The position numbers were made by a program, and so were the translations under genes. The notes beneath the pieces were generated by a model that was not told where the DNA came from, made no database searches, and was given only the letters and a program-made list of their open reading frames with translations. Shown piece by piece: positions 21,103 to 32,003 of a stretch of DNA of 64,000 nucleotides; the first letter of the stretch is position 1; the number at the start of each line of letters is the position of its first letter. This DNA comes from Adiantum capillus-veneris (lineage: Eukaryota; Streptophyta; Polypodiopsida; Polypodiales; Pteridaceae), in assembly GCA_014529385.2 (NCBI GenBank), contig CM043971.1:27940769-28004768 (forward strand), written 5' to 3'.

Positions 21103-21137
<35 letters not shown>
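21003..21137. repeat. C-rich LINE 5' region: 31-33-bp repeats and C35 run
   Basis: CGCCCGCTGCC begins units at 21003, 21036 and 21067. They are followed by an uninterrupted run of 35 C at 21103-21137. This is the 5' untranslated part of the LINE, just before ORF1. Long Pro or Gly frames here are artefacts. Confidence 0.85.
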
Positions 21138-21139
<2 letters not shown>

Positions 21140-21253
21140 GTTGCTGAAGTCGCCCTGCAATTGGCTCCGGGACATTATTCTTTGGATAGTGCTCGGGGGC
21201 TCAGTTGTAGAGTCCTTTCTCCGTCCGCTTCTTCGCCATAGCAGTAGACACAG

Positions 21254-22531
21254 ATGGAGGCTCCACCTCCGCCACAAAGGGACTCGTCAGAAGCCCCCTC
21301 GCCCGACCCCACTGAGCCCACCATTCGACTTGCTCTTTCACCGACAGAGAAAGCGAGCCTAGCCGCAGACAGAGGTAGAACGCTTGCAAGCGACTTCTGT
21401 CATCTGCAAGATTCTCGGCACTCGACCTAGCAGAGGAGAGTTGCGTGACCTTCTCCAGGCCCGCCTTCTCGCAGAGGTGGGCAAGAACTTGGACGTACAG
21501 ATACTCGGACGGGTTAGATCGAGTTTGAGACCTCCGAGATGGCATCCAAGGTCATCGCCATGAGTCCATTGACCATCCGAGAAACACGAGCCCACTTTCG
21601 ACAGTGGAGGCATGGTTTCGACCCTACTTCGAATGTTCTAGTAGAGGAGGCAGACATCCCCATCTCCGTTTGCTTTTCGGGTTTGCGGAGGGAGTACTTA
21701 CCACTTTTGTCCAGGATAGGCTCAGCCATTGGGACTATCCTGGAGACACCTCGCACGATAGCCTCAGTAGCTGCCAAGGCGACTGGCATTCCCTCAGTTT
21801 GCATTTTGGTCAGAGACACTCACACGCTCCCGAAGGTCATTCTTATGCCTCGGGCGAGTGGGGGGTGGTTTAGATAGAGTGTGGAGTATTAGGGCCTCCC
21901 AAACTAGTGCTTCATTTGTCGATAGATGGGCCATCTTGCGAAGGCCTGTCCACAGAGGAGGCCTCGACCTACACCACAGACTCAGCCCCAGTTTGCAAGG
22001 GCTGGGGCCAACAGCCACATCGAGAGACTCAGCGCACACATGTAGAGCCACCCTCTGATCCTGGGGCTCCAACGGAGGAGGGATGGCAGCAGGTCCGTGG
22101 TCGATGATGACAGGGGCCACATCGTCAGCCTGGCACTCAGAGTGTTCCTCAAGGGCCTACTCAGCAGCAGAGGGTTCCCACGGGGAACCGATTTGGTCCT
22201 CTTGAGCAGGATGAGGTCCCTGCTCCCGCCCCCACCCCAGCTTCACCCTCAATAGCCCCTCCCCCCCCCAGAGTTCCCCCTCTCCTCATCATCCTCCCCC
22301 CCACCTCCTGCTCTTGTCGCCTTTTCACCCCACCCCTCTACCTTTGTCGCTCCCCCCCGCCCCTCTTCTCCACCGCTTTCCCCTGCTCCTACTCCCACCC
22401 CTCCTGCTTCAGTTCTACAATTGACCTAGGGGGCAGGGCCTTCTCCGACTGCTAGGAGATCTCTTGGCAACGCCTTTTCCATGAGTCGCTTGGCAAGAGA
22501 GGGACAAAATTTCTTGCGACCTCCTCTATAG
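21254..22531 (+). pseudogene. LINE ORF1 (RNA-binding, CCHC) remnant
   Basis: The likely start is the ATG at 21254 (MEAPPPPQRDSSEAPSPDPT). After a frameshift, sequence resembling the conserved N-terminal domain of plant L1 ORF1 follows (about 21420-21840: RGELRDLLQARLLAEVG, FRQWRHGFDPTSNVL, LLSRIGSAIGT). A CCHC knuckle C-X2-C-X4-H-X4-C occupies 21908-21949 but contains an in-frame TAG at 21923. The C-terminal part is Pro-rich and low complexity. The protein would coat LINE RNA and is not functional here. The frame ends near LAREGQNFLRPPL at 22531. Confidence 0.75.
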
Positions 22532-23151
22532 GTACAGATGTCTCCCCTTGCAGCTATCGCTCGTGGTCTGACAAGCATTGACATCCGGCGCCGATGGGAA
22601 TTTGACTATGACTTTACTCATTTTCTCGGCGACCCCTCAGCAGATCATGAGGCAGCCTGCTTGAGGGTCCATGTTCTGTTCCTTGCAACTAGGGGGACAG
22701 AGGCCTTGGACTTAGCAGTTGACTTCTCCTTTCCCCTTTGAGGCAGGGACCAGACTGAGTGGACTTTTGACTCAGTGTTGGGATGGTTTCACACACAGGT
22801 CCTAGAGTTCTCTCACCACACGGGAGAACTAGGAGTTACAGACATGCTTCAGACTTTGTGGCCATTGGCCAAGTTTGCGGTGACACCTCCAGATACAGCA
22901 GGATGTAGACACATTGTGGTTTACTTCTTTGCTGATACATAGTGCTTGCCATGCTATGTACACATTCATGAGGACTCATGGACAAAGGAGGTTGCTTTAT
23001 GTATGGCTCTCTTTGCTTGGGCTTGGGCCAGGCACTCGTTGCAGTCACGCCTATCTAGAAGATGCTTGGATGCGGATTACTCCCCATCCAAGCCAACCTC
23101 GAAGATAGCCCATCTAGCTGCTGCGGCAGCATTTGTTCTCTTTTTCTCCCC
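22532..23151 (+). other. Spacer between LINE ORF1 and ORF2
   Basis: Short open frames (22538-22741 and 22914-23155) read as ordinary protein-like sequence (RRWEFDYDFTHFLGDPSADH) but match no domain I recognise. They may be a decayed C-terminal extension of ORF1. Confidence 0.4.
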
Positions 23152-25205
23152 ATGAGGATCGTCTCATGGAACGTGCAGGGACTAGGTGGGCCCCAGTTTC
23201 AGTGTCAGCGGGGCCGACTGCGTCAAGAGCTTCAACGCTACCTTGTGGGAGGAGAGATTGATCTCCTTATGCTTTAGGAGAACCATCTGTGTGAGAGCCG
23301 CATTAGACGTTGTGGTCAGCTCTTGCGTGGATGATATGATACTTTTTGGTCAGCTGCTTTTGGACCTGGAGGCATCCAGGGTGGGGTATGTATGACTATT
23401 GCAGACTCTTTGCAGCATGCCATTGTGGGCAGAGGGATTATTGTGCCAGGCAGGGCTCAGTGGATTATTATGCAGGTTCAGGGTTGCCTTGTGGGCTTCC
23501 TGAACATCTATGCGCCCAATGTGACAAGTGCTCGAGCAGAGTTTTGGTCACAAATAGTTGAGTCTCTGCCGCCGCAGGGAGAACACTGGTGCATATGAGG
23601 GAACTTCAACATGTTGGAGGACCCTTCTGACAGGATTGGTGGTAGCCATGCTACTGTGCATGGAGTTGAGCTGGCAGCTTGGGAGAGGTTTTGTATGACT
23701 CTGAGGGTCTCGGATGTTTGACAACACTCTAGTTTTGTGAGGCCCCAGAGAGCCTTGCCTTCTCTCATTCGGACCGCAGAGTGGGAGGAGTGAATCTATC
23801 GCGGATAGATCGCTTCTACACTAGTGACCATTTCAGTGACTTGGGAGGGACAGTTGGCATTCTGGCAAGGATCTCCTTCTTGGACCATGCACTAGTGATC
23901 CTCATAGTGGCAGACAGGCAGAGGAGAGGGAGCACGATGCTTTGCATCCCAGAGAGGGTCTTGTTGGACTCGGCACTCAAAGAGCGAGTAGAGGTTCTCT
24001 GGACAGAGAGCTTGGATAGGCAGGTTTCTCTTGCTGACAGAGTGTCCTCAAGACTAGCTCAGATTAGCCGTTTCTTTCTCCAGGAGTCCTTGGCTCGCTG
24101 GGCTGCAGCGAGAGAGGAGGAGCAACATCTTAGACGGGGCATTTCTTTGTTACAAAGGATGCAGGAACATCATCCAAATAGTCCTTGGTTGGAGGAGCAG
24201 CTACATCAGGCTCGACAAGAGCTTGTTAGCACAGAGGAGAGGCAACATGAGTTTGCTTTCCACCGACAGGCATCTCAGTGGACACAGGTGGGTGACAGAG
24301 TGACTAGTGCTTTCTTTGAGGTAGTGGGGCCTCGACATTCACATGCCAAGGTCAGTCAGTTGTGGAGGCCCCATGGGTCAGTTTCTTCTGAGCCCGAGGA
24401 TATGCGTGCAGTTTCTATTGACTTTTATCGTGAGCTACTGTCTGTAGAGTCCCAGTCAGAGCGTCAAGATGCATGCGGGGAGCAGGTTTTGGCATAGATG
24501 CCTTGTCTTGTGACTGAGGAGATGCGTCAGAGGCTTGAGTTGCCACTTCAGCTTGAGGAGCTGCACACAGTTCTTAGGGACCTCCCCCATGGTAGCTGTC
24601 CAAGTGAGGATGGGCTGACTCCCATTTTTTCTTGGAGTACTGGGACCTGCTTGGCCTTGATATGTGTAGTGCTTTTCAGTACATTTTGCACACAGGAGTG
24701 ATGCTTGACAACATGAGTGAGGGCTTGATCTACCTCATTCCCAAGGAGGGTGGCTCCTTGGATGAGATTCGACAGTGGCGCCCCATCACCATCCTCAACT
24801 CAGCCTACAAAATTCTTGCCAAGGCTCTGAGTTTGAGGATTCAGCCACTTCTAGAGAGCCTTATACATGGGACTCAGACAGGTTTTCTCAAGAAATGCAG
24901 TATCCTTGACAACATCTTTACTTTTTGGGAGGCTTCTGCCCTAGCACGGCTCCGAGGTGAGGACCTAGTGATTCTTCTTCTCGATTTTGAGAAGGCATAC
25001 GACAGAGTTGATTGGGACTTTCTAGAGGGTACTCTATGCAGGATGGGCTTCTCAGATGCTTGGATAAGAGGGGTGTCAGCTTTGTACAAACAGGCTCACA
25101 GTCAAGTACTTTTGGCAGCAGGTGGAGGTGATCGCTTCACGCTCACACGTTTGGTCAGATAGGGTTGTCCTCTTGCCCCCTTTCTCTTTCTGTTCTATGC
25201 GGAGG
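23152..25205 (+). pseudogene. LINE ORF2 (endonuclease-reverse transcriptase) remnant
   Basis: The start ATG at 23152 opens MRIVSWNVQGLGG, the first motif of the apurinic-type endonuclease. A TAG at 23275 directly precedes the catalytic-Glu motif ENHL. Later come FLNIYAPN, GNFNMLEDPSDR and LSRIDRFYTSDHF (23790). A 238-codon open segment (23781-24497) is the endonuclease-RT linker. RT follows with IYLIPKEGG, QWRPITILNSAYKILAKAL, TGFLKKCSILDNI, motif A LLLDFEKAYDRVDW (about 24980) and GCPLAPFLF (about 25165) after a stop. The box with two Asp (motif C) and everything after it are missing, so RT is truncated as well as interrupted. Confidence 0.85.
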
Positions 25206-25679
25206 CGAAGCAGGTTTTTGTGGTGCAGTGAGAGAGAGGAGTGTTGGGAGCTCATCAGTGGCCTGGCACTCTGGTTCATCTGACGGGCCCGTTGCTTCCG
25301 CATCTTTGAGGCTCACCCTATGCCACCAGTAGAGACTATTCGTGATTTTTGGCTATAGCTGATCCTCACTCTCAGAGGACAGCTCGAGGGAATACAGGTC
25401 AGCTCCGACTGCATGCGGGAGTGCAAAGAGGCTTTCCTTCAACTCTGGTGTCCTGGGTCTTTCTACACCATGGTCCAGGGTGTACTCTGATGGCACTATC
25501 GACCACCTGTGTGGCTTTTACCTCTCCCCATTTCTTGATTTAGCCCCATTGTACATATGCTGGTTTTTTCATTGGGAGAGGCTCCCACCATGGTTGTTGT
25601 AGCCCTCTCTTGAAGAGGTGGTTGTAGCCCTATGGGCAGTTTCAGTAACTAATAGAAGGATCGTTTTCTCAAATTTTTT
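25206..25679 (+). other. LINE 3' region
   Basis: No coding motif is seen. The segment includes a short repeat (TTGTAGCCCT-T at about 25597 and 25622) and ends with the T-tract next to the target duplication. Confidence 0.4.
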
Positions 25680-25703
25680 TTTTCACACGAGAGATTATAG
25701 AGA

Positions 25704-25707
<4 letters not shown>

Positions 25708-25782
<75 letters not shown>
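25708..25782. repeat. (GA)n microsatellite in Copia A 3' LTR
   Basis: A GA run of about 75 bp. The same site in the other LTR (30227-30268) has about 42 bp, so the repeat has changed length since insertion. Confidence 0.95.
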
Positions 25783-25786
<4 letters not shown>

Positions 25787-25990
25787 CACGATATACATGG
25801 TTCACCCAATGTGGGCTACGTCCATCGGAAAGCAGCCACTCAATGGCTTTAGTACTTCAAAACAAAAAGTAGATTACAAAGGGATTATACCCTTTTGGAG
25901 CTCTCACCTTGCTTCACTCTCACCACCTCACATCAACTTCACAATGCACCACAATGCTTCACAATCCATTTTTGTGTGTAGAAGAGGCCT

Positions 25991-25999
25991 CTTTTTATA
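25991..25999 (-). promoter_or_regulatory. TATA box of Copia A (3' LTR copy)
   Basis: The minus strand reads TATAAAAAG at the same LTR position as 30478-30486. Its conservation in both LTRs supports the promoter assignment. Confidence 0.5.
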
Positions 26000-26428
26000 G
26001 GCCAAAAGGGTCACCCTCTCTCATGAGAGGCAAGCGTGTGTAGCCGCTCTTGTGTAGATAAGTCCAAGTTGAACTCTCCAATCCACCCATGTGTGGCCGC
26101 CCTTGAGAAGACAAGTTCGTCTTGAATTCGGCCACCAGTCATTGACTACCAGCCACCACTGGCCAACTGATCGGCTGTTTTTCGACCACTTTTCGACTGT
26201 CGTCTAGCCAGAATATTATGGCAAAAAGGAATATCTGGTGAAGGCAGTCTCGAACAAAGTGAAAATTTTGGTTTCTAGCAAGTGATTTTTCTTACGGGGG
26301 CCTTACAAATGTGTGTTTTTAATGCAAAAAATTATAAGGGATAAATCAGGCTCCATATATACTTAACAATCTTCCACTTGGAGACTAATCTCCAAACCAA
26401 ACCTGTGACTGCTTTTCATCCTAACTTC

Positions 26429-27545
26429 TTATCCTTGAATGCCGATTGAAGATGAGCAAAAGCTCAACCTCTCATTGTAGACTACCTTTGTAAACATATC
26501 TGCAAGATTTTCACTTCTATGCACCTTTCCTAGCTTTTGATGTCTCTCTTCCAAAAGAGTGCGCATAAAGTGATATCTCATTGCAATGTGCTTTTTTCTT
26601 GAATGAAATACCGAGTTCTTCGCAAGATGGATAGCGCTTTGGCTATCACTGTACAAAGCCACAATTGTCTCGTTTGAATCCAAGCTCTTCTTAGAATCTG
26701 TGAAGCCAGATGATTTTGTTGCTTGCCTCTGTCATTGCTACATACTCTGTTTCTGTGGTAGAAAGTGAGACCACTTTCTACAGCTCTAAAGCTCAACTTG
26801 TTGCTATGATTTCAACCGTGAAGACATAGACAATATTACTCCTTTGAGTATCTTTATCACCTGCCATATCTGCATCAACATACCCTTGAAGAAAAATATT
26901 AGTTTCTCCAAAATACAAAGAATTTCTTGTTGTCCCTTTTAGATACCTAAGTATCCACTTCATAGCTTGCCAGTGCTCTTTACCTGGGTTGTCCATGAAC
27001 CTACTTACAACTCCCACTACATGTGTGATGCCTAGCCTTGTCCACACCATAGAATACATAAGAGAACCTACGAGTGCAGCATATGGAACTTTAGACATAT
27101 ATGCTATCTCTTCTTGTGTCTTCGGACACATATCCTTGGTTAGTTTAAAGTGACTAGCCAAAGATGTAGAAACCGATTTTGCATCTTGCATTGCAAACCT
27201 TTCTAGTACCTTCTTGATGTAATCCTCTTGAGATATCTTTATTGTCTTCTTCGTCCCGTCCCTTGATATATTCATACCAAGTATCCTCTTTGCAAAACCT
27301 AAAATTTTCATTGAAAAAGATTTGGACAGCTCCTCTTTTAGGTCTTTGATATCCTTTATGTTAGCACTTGCAATCAGCATGTCATCACCATACAACATTA
27401 GGATGATGAACTTCTTCGTATAGAAGCAATGATATGAGTTGCATCTTTTGAATCCATGATTTAGCATCCATCGATCAAACATCAAGTACCACTTTCTTGA
27501 TGCTTGATTTAAACCATACAAGCTATTCTTTAATCTACAAACCAT
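26429..27545 (-). pseudogene. Copia A reverse transcriptase-RNase H
   Basis: The minus-strand frame 27545-26793 (250 codons) starts at MVCRLKNSLYGLNQASRKWY and carries the catalytic box LYGDDMLIAS (usual YVDD is YGDD here). It continues through SMKILGFAKRILGMNISRDG, PYAALVGSLMYSMVWTR and RYLKGTTRNSLYFG to an RNase H start GYVDADMAGDKDTQRS. A frame change near 26795 leads to 26683-26429 with LYSDSQSAIHLAKNSVFHSR and HIAMRYHFMRTLLEERH then ENLADMFTK, the RNase H end. The RT N-terminal third (27550-27960) is only traceable across stops. One frameshift and the lost N-terminus make it inactive. Confidence 0.85.
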
Positions 27546-28151
27546 TTTCTCCTTACCTTTTACTTCATACCCTTTTGGTTGAAGCAGTTAAATTTCCTTC
27601 TCTAAGTCACCGTGAGGGAATTCTGTATTTACATCCATTTGCTCAAGATTTAAATCACGAGCTGCCACAAGGCTTAGGGCAAGCATAATTAAGTTCATTT
27701 TTACAACATGAGAAAATATTTCATTGAAGTCAATACCTTTCTTTTGAGAAAACCCTTTTACCACAAGCCTGGTGACTTGTACCTTTTTTTCCCACCTTCT
27801 TCTTCCTTTAGATTATACACCCATTTGTTCTGCAATGTCCGCTTACGTTTAAGCATCTCAACCAAATCCCATGTTTGGTTGCGATGTAATGAGTCTATCT
27901 CCACTTGCATGCTCTTCATCTATTCTTCTTTGGATTCGTGTTGCATAACTTGTTCATATGATTCTGGGTCTCCAAAATCTGAGATCAAGAGATGATTGAA
28001 GGACCGGGAACAAAACTTTATGGAGGTCTACTTGCTCTCGTAGATCTTCAAGGCATAGGTTGAGGCTCCTCATTTGGTTGATGTTGTTGCATATTGTCAC
28101 CTTTTGCAGTCCTTGAGTCTTCACTGTCCTCAAGCTCCATGTAATCATCAC

Positions 28152-28804
28152 CTATTTCTTTTGTTTGTTTTCTTTCCAAGAAATCTTTGTACACATTTGT
28201 TTGTTAAAAAATATATCCCTACTCCTAAAGATTTTACCATCTTCAGGATTCCATAGGCGATACCCAAAGTCACCTTTTTCATAGCCAATGAAGAAATACT
28301 TTTTGGACTTTGCATCTAGCTTTGACCTTAGGCTTCTATCTATATGCATGAAAGCCTCATACCCAAACACTTTGAGAAATGAATAATTCACCAGTTTACC
28401 TGTCCATGCCTCCTCTGAAACTCCCCCATCCAATACCGTTGAGGGTGATTGGTTGATCAAGTACACGTACGTACTTACTGCTTCCGCCCAAAGCTCAAGC
28501 AATAAGCTTCATGTAGCAGCATGCTTTGTGCTCGCTCCATGATTGTTCTGTTCATCCTTTCAGAAATTCCATTTTGTTGAGGTGTCCTTTGCCTCCAAAT
28601 GCCATTGCTAGCACAAAAGCTTTCAAAATCTTGGCTGCAATATTCGCCTCCATTGTTGGATCTGAGGTATTTAACCTTGGTACCTACTTCCTTCTCCACA
28701 AAGTCTTTCCACCTTTGAAATATGGAAAACACATCGGATTTATTCTTCATGACATAAGCCCATGTTTTTCTAGTTGCATCGTCTATGAATGTTACATAGT
28801 ACAA
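28152..28804 (-). pseudogene. Copia A integrase
   Basis: Frame 28804-28475 holds the integrase core: FIDDATRKTWAYVMKNKSDV (first catalytic Asp), LRSNNGGEY where the second catalytic Asp has become Asn, and TPQQNGISERMNRTIMERAQ (catalytic Glu). It shifts frame near 28490 into 28502-28152, with LWAEAVSTYVYLINQSPSTV, KVFGYEAFMHIDRSLRSKLD and FIGYEKGDFGYRLWNPEDGK, the C-terminal domain. The Asp-to-Asn change alone should abolish strand transfer. The related fragment at 54920-55204 has the same change. Confidence 0.85.
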
Positions 28805-29058
28805 TGAGCCACCAAGGGATGGTGTACTTGGAGGACCTCAAACATTAGAATGAACCAATTCAAGTTTTCTATTTTTTCTTTCATTTCTTGCTTTTATGAA
28901 TTTTACCCTCTTTTTTTTAAACCATAAACACAATCTTCATAGAACTCTAAGTCCACTTCTTTCAAACCTAGTATAAGCGTCTTTGATTGAAGGATTTACA
29001 TTCCTTTGGCACTCACATATGCCCAAGCCAATAGTGCCACACCGCACTGTCCACTTCT

Positions 29059-29712
29059 CTAGAGTGTATCGACCTTTTCTCCCTTGGCAACCACCAAAGA
29101 TCCCTTCAAGATCTTACACCTTTTGTTTCCGAATGCAATGTTGTGATCTTCATCGTCCAATTGTCCTATAGATATCAAATTTTTACAAAGAGAAGGAACA
29201 TGCCTAACATCTTTAAGCTTCCATTCATTTTTGTTAGCAATTTTGACACAAACTGCACCTTTGTCGACAATTTCACAAGCTTCATCATCTCCCAAGTATA
29301 CATACCCAAAATTACCTTTGGTGTAATCTTGGAAATGTTGCTTGTGTGGTGTCACATGGAATGAAGCCCTAGAATCTACTATCCAGGAATTAGATACATT
29401 GTCTAATGAGAGAATTAGAGAATCTTGCTCTATTTTAGTTGCCACATTGGCCTCCGATGTTGGCTTATTGTCTTGAGACTCCGACTCCTTCTTCTTCTTG
29501 GACCAACAATCCTTTTTGACGTGGCACTTCTTGCCGCAATTCCAACATTCAAGAACTAACTTTGTGTATGACTTGCTCCGCCTTGAGCGATCAAGACCCT
29601 TTTGGTTTTTGAACCTCTCCTTAGGCCTTCCTCTTGTTTCCACTGACAATGAAGCACTTGATGATTCACATGTGCTTCTCCTTCCCATTCCCTCACTTAG
29701 GAGAACACCCAC
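29059..29712 (-). pseudogene. Copia A gag C-terminus, zinc knuckle and protease
   Basis: 217 codons are open on the minus strand. They contain SCESSSASLSVETRGRPKER, the knuckle CWNCGKKCHVKKDC (C-X2-C-X4-H-X4-C, with the usual Gly before His replaced by Cys), a basic KKKK stretch, then WIVDSRASFHVTPHKQHF. The protease active site D-S-G reads D-S-R. The end of this frame runs into the pre-integrase segment (VRHVPSLCKNLISIGQLDDE). Upstream, most of the capsid region is missing: only 104 bp separate it from the gag N-terminus at 29816. Confidence 0.85.
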
Positions 29713-29760
29713 AACATTCCCTCGCTTAGGAGAACATTTCCTTGCTTAGGAGAACACCCA
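29690..29760. repeat. Triplicated CTTAGGAGAACA block in gag
   Basis: (C/G/T)CTTAGGAGAACA occurs three times in about 65 bp (29695-29755) with variable spacers (CCCACAACATTCCCTCG, TTTCCTTG). It sits exactly where the capsid region has been deleted, so it marks a rearranged joint. Confidence 0.7.
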
Positions 29761-29815
29761 CAAGCGCCTTATGAGGATTACTTTATTGGATCCCGATGGT
29801 TTCTTGTAGAGACCA

Positions 29816-30019
29816 TCACTGTGACTTCATCAAGTCCTCCGTGGTCTTCATCTTTGAAACGTTGAAAGCCATCGTTGACGCCAAGATTAGCCGGATTGTT
29901 CCTAATGTCTTTTGGTTAAGGACAATCCATGCTTCATCTGCCATTGTTGTGGGCTTCTTTGCAAGATTGCCTAGTGGAAAATAAAGGTCCTTCTGGTAGA
30001 GATAGTCTTCAATTTTCAT
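29816..30019 (-). pseudogene. Copia A gag N-terminus
   Basis: The minus-strand frame begins MKIEDYLYQKDLYFPLGNLA and continues TMADEAWIVLNQKTLGTIRL then AFNVSKMKTTEDLMKS, the well-known N-terminus of plant Copia gag. Sequence upstream to the primer site (30020-30141) still resembles coding for the first residues. It stops at the deletion joint at about 29815. The homologous piece in fragment B is 52575-52769. Confidence 0.85.
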
Positions 30020-30141
30020 CTTCCAATGTTAGTAGTCATTGCCGTTGAACTTCTTGATCTTGAGCTTCCCTTCCTCCACCATTACTTCCACTCAATTCAA
30101 GGAATCTTTTCCTTGAGACACTTTAGCTAGGAGAAAACCTT

Positions 30142-30153
30142 GCTCTGATACCA
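30142..30153 (-). other. Primer-binding site of Copia A
   Basis: The minus strand reads TGGTATCAGAGC, the exact plant tRNA-iMet primer site, two bases from the LTR end at 30156. Confidence 0.95.
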
Positions 30154-30221
30154 GTTGTTTGGTATATGCGTAGCTAATTACATAATTGAGTAGTTTACTT
30201 AATGGAGAGATAATTTTCACA

Positions 30222-30226
<5 letters not shown>

Positions 30227-30268
<42 letters not shown>
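30227..30268. repeat. (GA)n microsatellite in Copia A 5' LTR
   Basis: A GA run of about 42 bp, at the same LTR position as 25708-25782. Confidence 0.95.
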
Positions 30269-30273
<5 letters not shown>

Positions 30274-30477
30274 CATGACATACGTGGTTCACCCAATGTG
30301 GGCTATGTCCACGAGAAAGCAACCAGTCAATGGCACTAGTACTTCAAAACAAGAAGTAGATTACAAAGGGGTTATACCCTTTTGGAGATCTCGCCTTGCG
30401 TCACTCTCACCACCTCACATCAACTTCACAATGCACCACAATGCTTCACAATCCATTTTTGTGTGTAGAAGAGGCCT

Positions 30478-30486
30478 CTTTTTATA
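30478..30486 (-). promoter_or_regulatory. TATA box of Copia A (5' LTR)
   Basis: The minus strand reads TATAAAAAG followed by AGGCC, identical in the 3' LTR. It is about 330 bp from the LTR end, a normal promoter position. Confidence 0.55.
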
Positions 30487-30828
30487 GGCCAAAAGGGCTG
30501 CCCTCTCTCATGAGAGGTAGGCGTGTATAGCCGCCTGTGTGTAGACAAGTCCAAGTTGGACTCTTCCAATCCGCCCATGTGTGGCCACCTTTGAGAAGAC
30601 AAATCCGCCTTGAATTCGGCCACCGGCCATTGAATTTTGGCCACTGGGCATCGGCCATTGACTACCAGCCACCGACAAACCGGCCAACCGACCAGCCGTT
30701 TTCTGACCACTTTTTGGCCGCTGTCCGACCATAACTTTTCGGCGAAGCCAGTCTCAAGCAAAGCTCGAGATTGGCCGTGAAAATTTTGGTTTTTGGCAAT
30801 TGAATTTTCTTCACGCACGATGGCTTCT

Positions 30829-31963
30829 TGTCACGGGAACCGAATAATAGAGATCGATAGAAAAAGATAGAGAAAGAGATCTTTGTATTGATGAATCTTT
30901 GTAGAGTTTTGATACAACAGAGGAGCAAAATATATGGGCGCACTCCGTTGTACGGAGCTCGAACCTCCCGACCACCCCCGAGCTTCAGTTCGCTTGCATG
31001 CAGCGTCTCACTCGCACTCGCACTCTCACTCTCACTCTCACTCGCACTCGCACTCGCACTCGCAGAAGAAGAGATCGGTGAATGATCCCCAAACGCACCA
31101 CCCGTCGTGCTTTTATCCTTCTTTTCCTCGAAAAGCCTGCACGATTTTCGTACCAAGTATACCTGCGAGAATAATATAAGAACGTGATCGCTAAACGATC
31201 CGTAAAGGTTAGATTTCTATCATGACACTTTGCACAGATCGTGTTTCACACATTGATTTCTGCATCGCCTACAAAATAGCCAAAAGAACATACTCGTGCA
31301 ACCAATTCAACATGATAATCAAAGTAAAAAAACATAATTATATACCTTCATAATCTCAATTGCCGTACTCTACCATGAAGAAACAATCCACTTCTTGGTT
31401 GATAGCAGGGAGAACTGTATGATGTTGTAGGTCTGTCTGTCCCTGTGTACATTACACTGCTGTTGTCTTCCGTTTGTTTTTATCATAACTTTTACAAACG
31501 AACTCAAAACAGAGCGATCCAGGTACTCAAAACGACGGGAATAGGTCTGGTCTACAAGACAACGCGGACAGAATTGCGAAAAACGTCTCTGTTTGGCTAA
31601 AAACGTAACTTTTAGGTCGCGACTCATAAAAGCTCTATTTTTGGATCTCCACTACTTTTTCAACTTATTTTAAGTCTACCCATGCATTTTAAGCTAAAAC
31701 ACATAAATATAAAATATTGATATTAATAAAAATCTCAATTTTACTATTCATAGACAGACTATCTGTTATTCATTATCTTTATCAAATCCGTCTTTAGTGT
31801 ATTATTTAAAAAAAAGAATATATGTTCTCTTTTAATATCTCAACTCATTCGTATAAGCTCTATTTAATAGACTATCCAACAATCTTTCAAATCGTGCTAA
31901 CGAAAGATATGTCCTGCTACATTCTTTTCGACTTTAAGAACTTCAAAGACTAGTCCTATTACA
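30829..31963 (-). repeat. Gypsy LTR1
   Basis: 1135 bp, TG...CA. It has three CACTCT units between CACTCG units (about 31010-31065) and G in the CAATTGCC(G)TACTC marker near 31362. Private differences include TTG at the CTGCTGTTGTC site (about 31452). It is the outermost copy at the left target duplication. Confidence 0.95.
31004..31064. repeat. CACTCG/CACTCT hexamer minisatellite in Gypsy LTR
   Basis: Two CACTCG, three CACTCT and four CACTCG units. The same block occurs in LTR2 (about 36064-36130), LTR3 (about 41130-41190) and LTR4 (about 46191-46256), with three or four central CACTCT units. Long Ser-His, Ser-Leu or Ser-Glu frames over it are artefacts. Confidence 0.9.
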
Positions 31964-32003
31964 TTCTCCCCTTATCAAAATTAACTCTGTCCTCAGAGTT
32001 GGT

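Larger units (their letters stand above)
20949..25679 (+). mobile_element. L1-type LINE inserted in Copia A LTR
   Basis: A GC-rich plus-strand element with ORF1 (zinc knuckle) and ORF2 (endonuclease-RT) remnants lies inside the LTR. The target segment TTTTCACACATGAGATTA (20931-20948) recurs after it as TTTTCACACGAGAGATTA (25680-25697), an 18-bp duplication with two mismatches, as made by target-primed reverse transcription. The tail ends in AAATTTTTTTTT rather than a clean poly(A). ORF2 is 3'-truncated internally. Confidence 0.8.
20869..26368 (-). mobile_element. 3' LTR of Copia A, split by a LINE
   Basis: The pieces 20869-20948 and 25698-26368 match the right LTR: CGTAGC..A-ATAATTGAGTAGTTTACTT in the first, then the GA run and GTACACA-GA-ATAC-TGGTTC in the second. 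The inner end ACTTAACA (26368) is followed by ATCTTCCACTT, a polypurine tract when read on the minus strand. Divergence between the two LTRs is clearly higher than among the Gypsy LTRs, so this insertion is older. Confidence 0.85.
30156..30828 (-). mobile_element. 5' LTR of Copia A, proximal part
   Basis: The segment starts TGTTTGGTATATGCG next to the primer site and matches the left LTR through the GA run and the TGTGGGCTA...GGTTATACCC(A)-like block. It stops abruptly at 30828, where the Gypsy array begins. The remaining 79 bp of this LTR are at 47159-47237. Confidence 0.9.

Noticed and set aside
21096-21362. Pro-rich and Gly-rich frames around 21.0-21.3 kb
   Set aside because: They result from the C35 run and C-rich repeats in the LINE 5' end.
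30934-31179. Open frames rich in Ser-His, Ser-Leu or Ser-Glu repeats (also at 35994, 41060, 46073 and on the minus strand)
   Set aside because: They are translations of the CACTCG/CACTCT hexamer block inside non-coding LTRs. The real genes lie between the LTRs.
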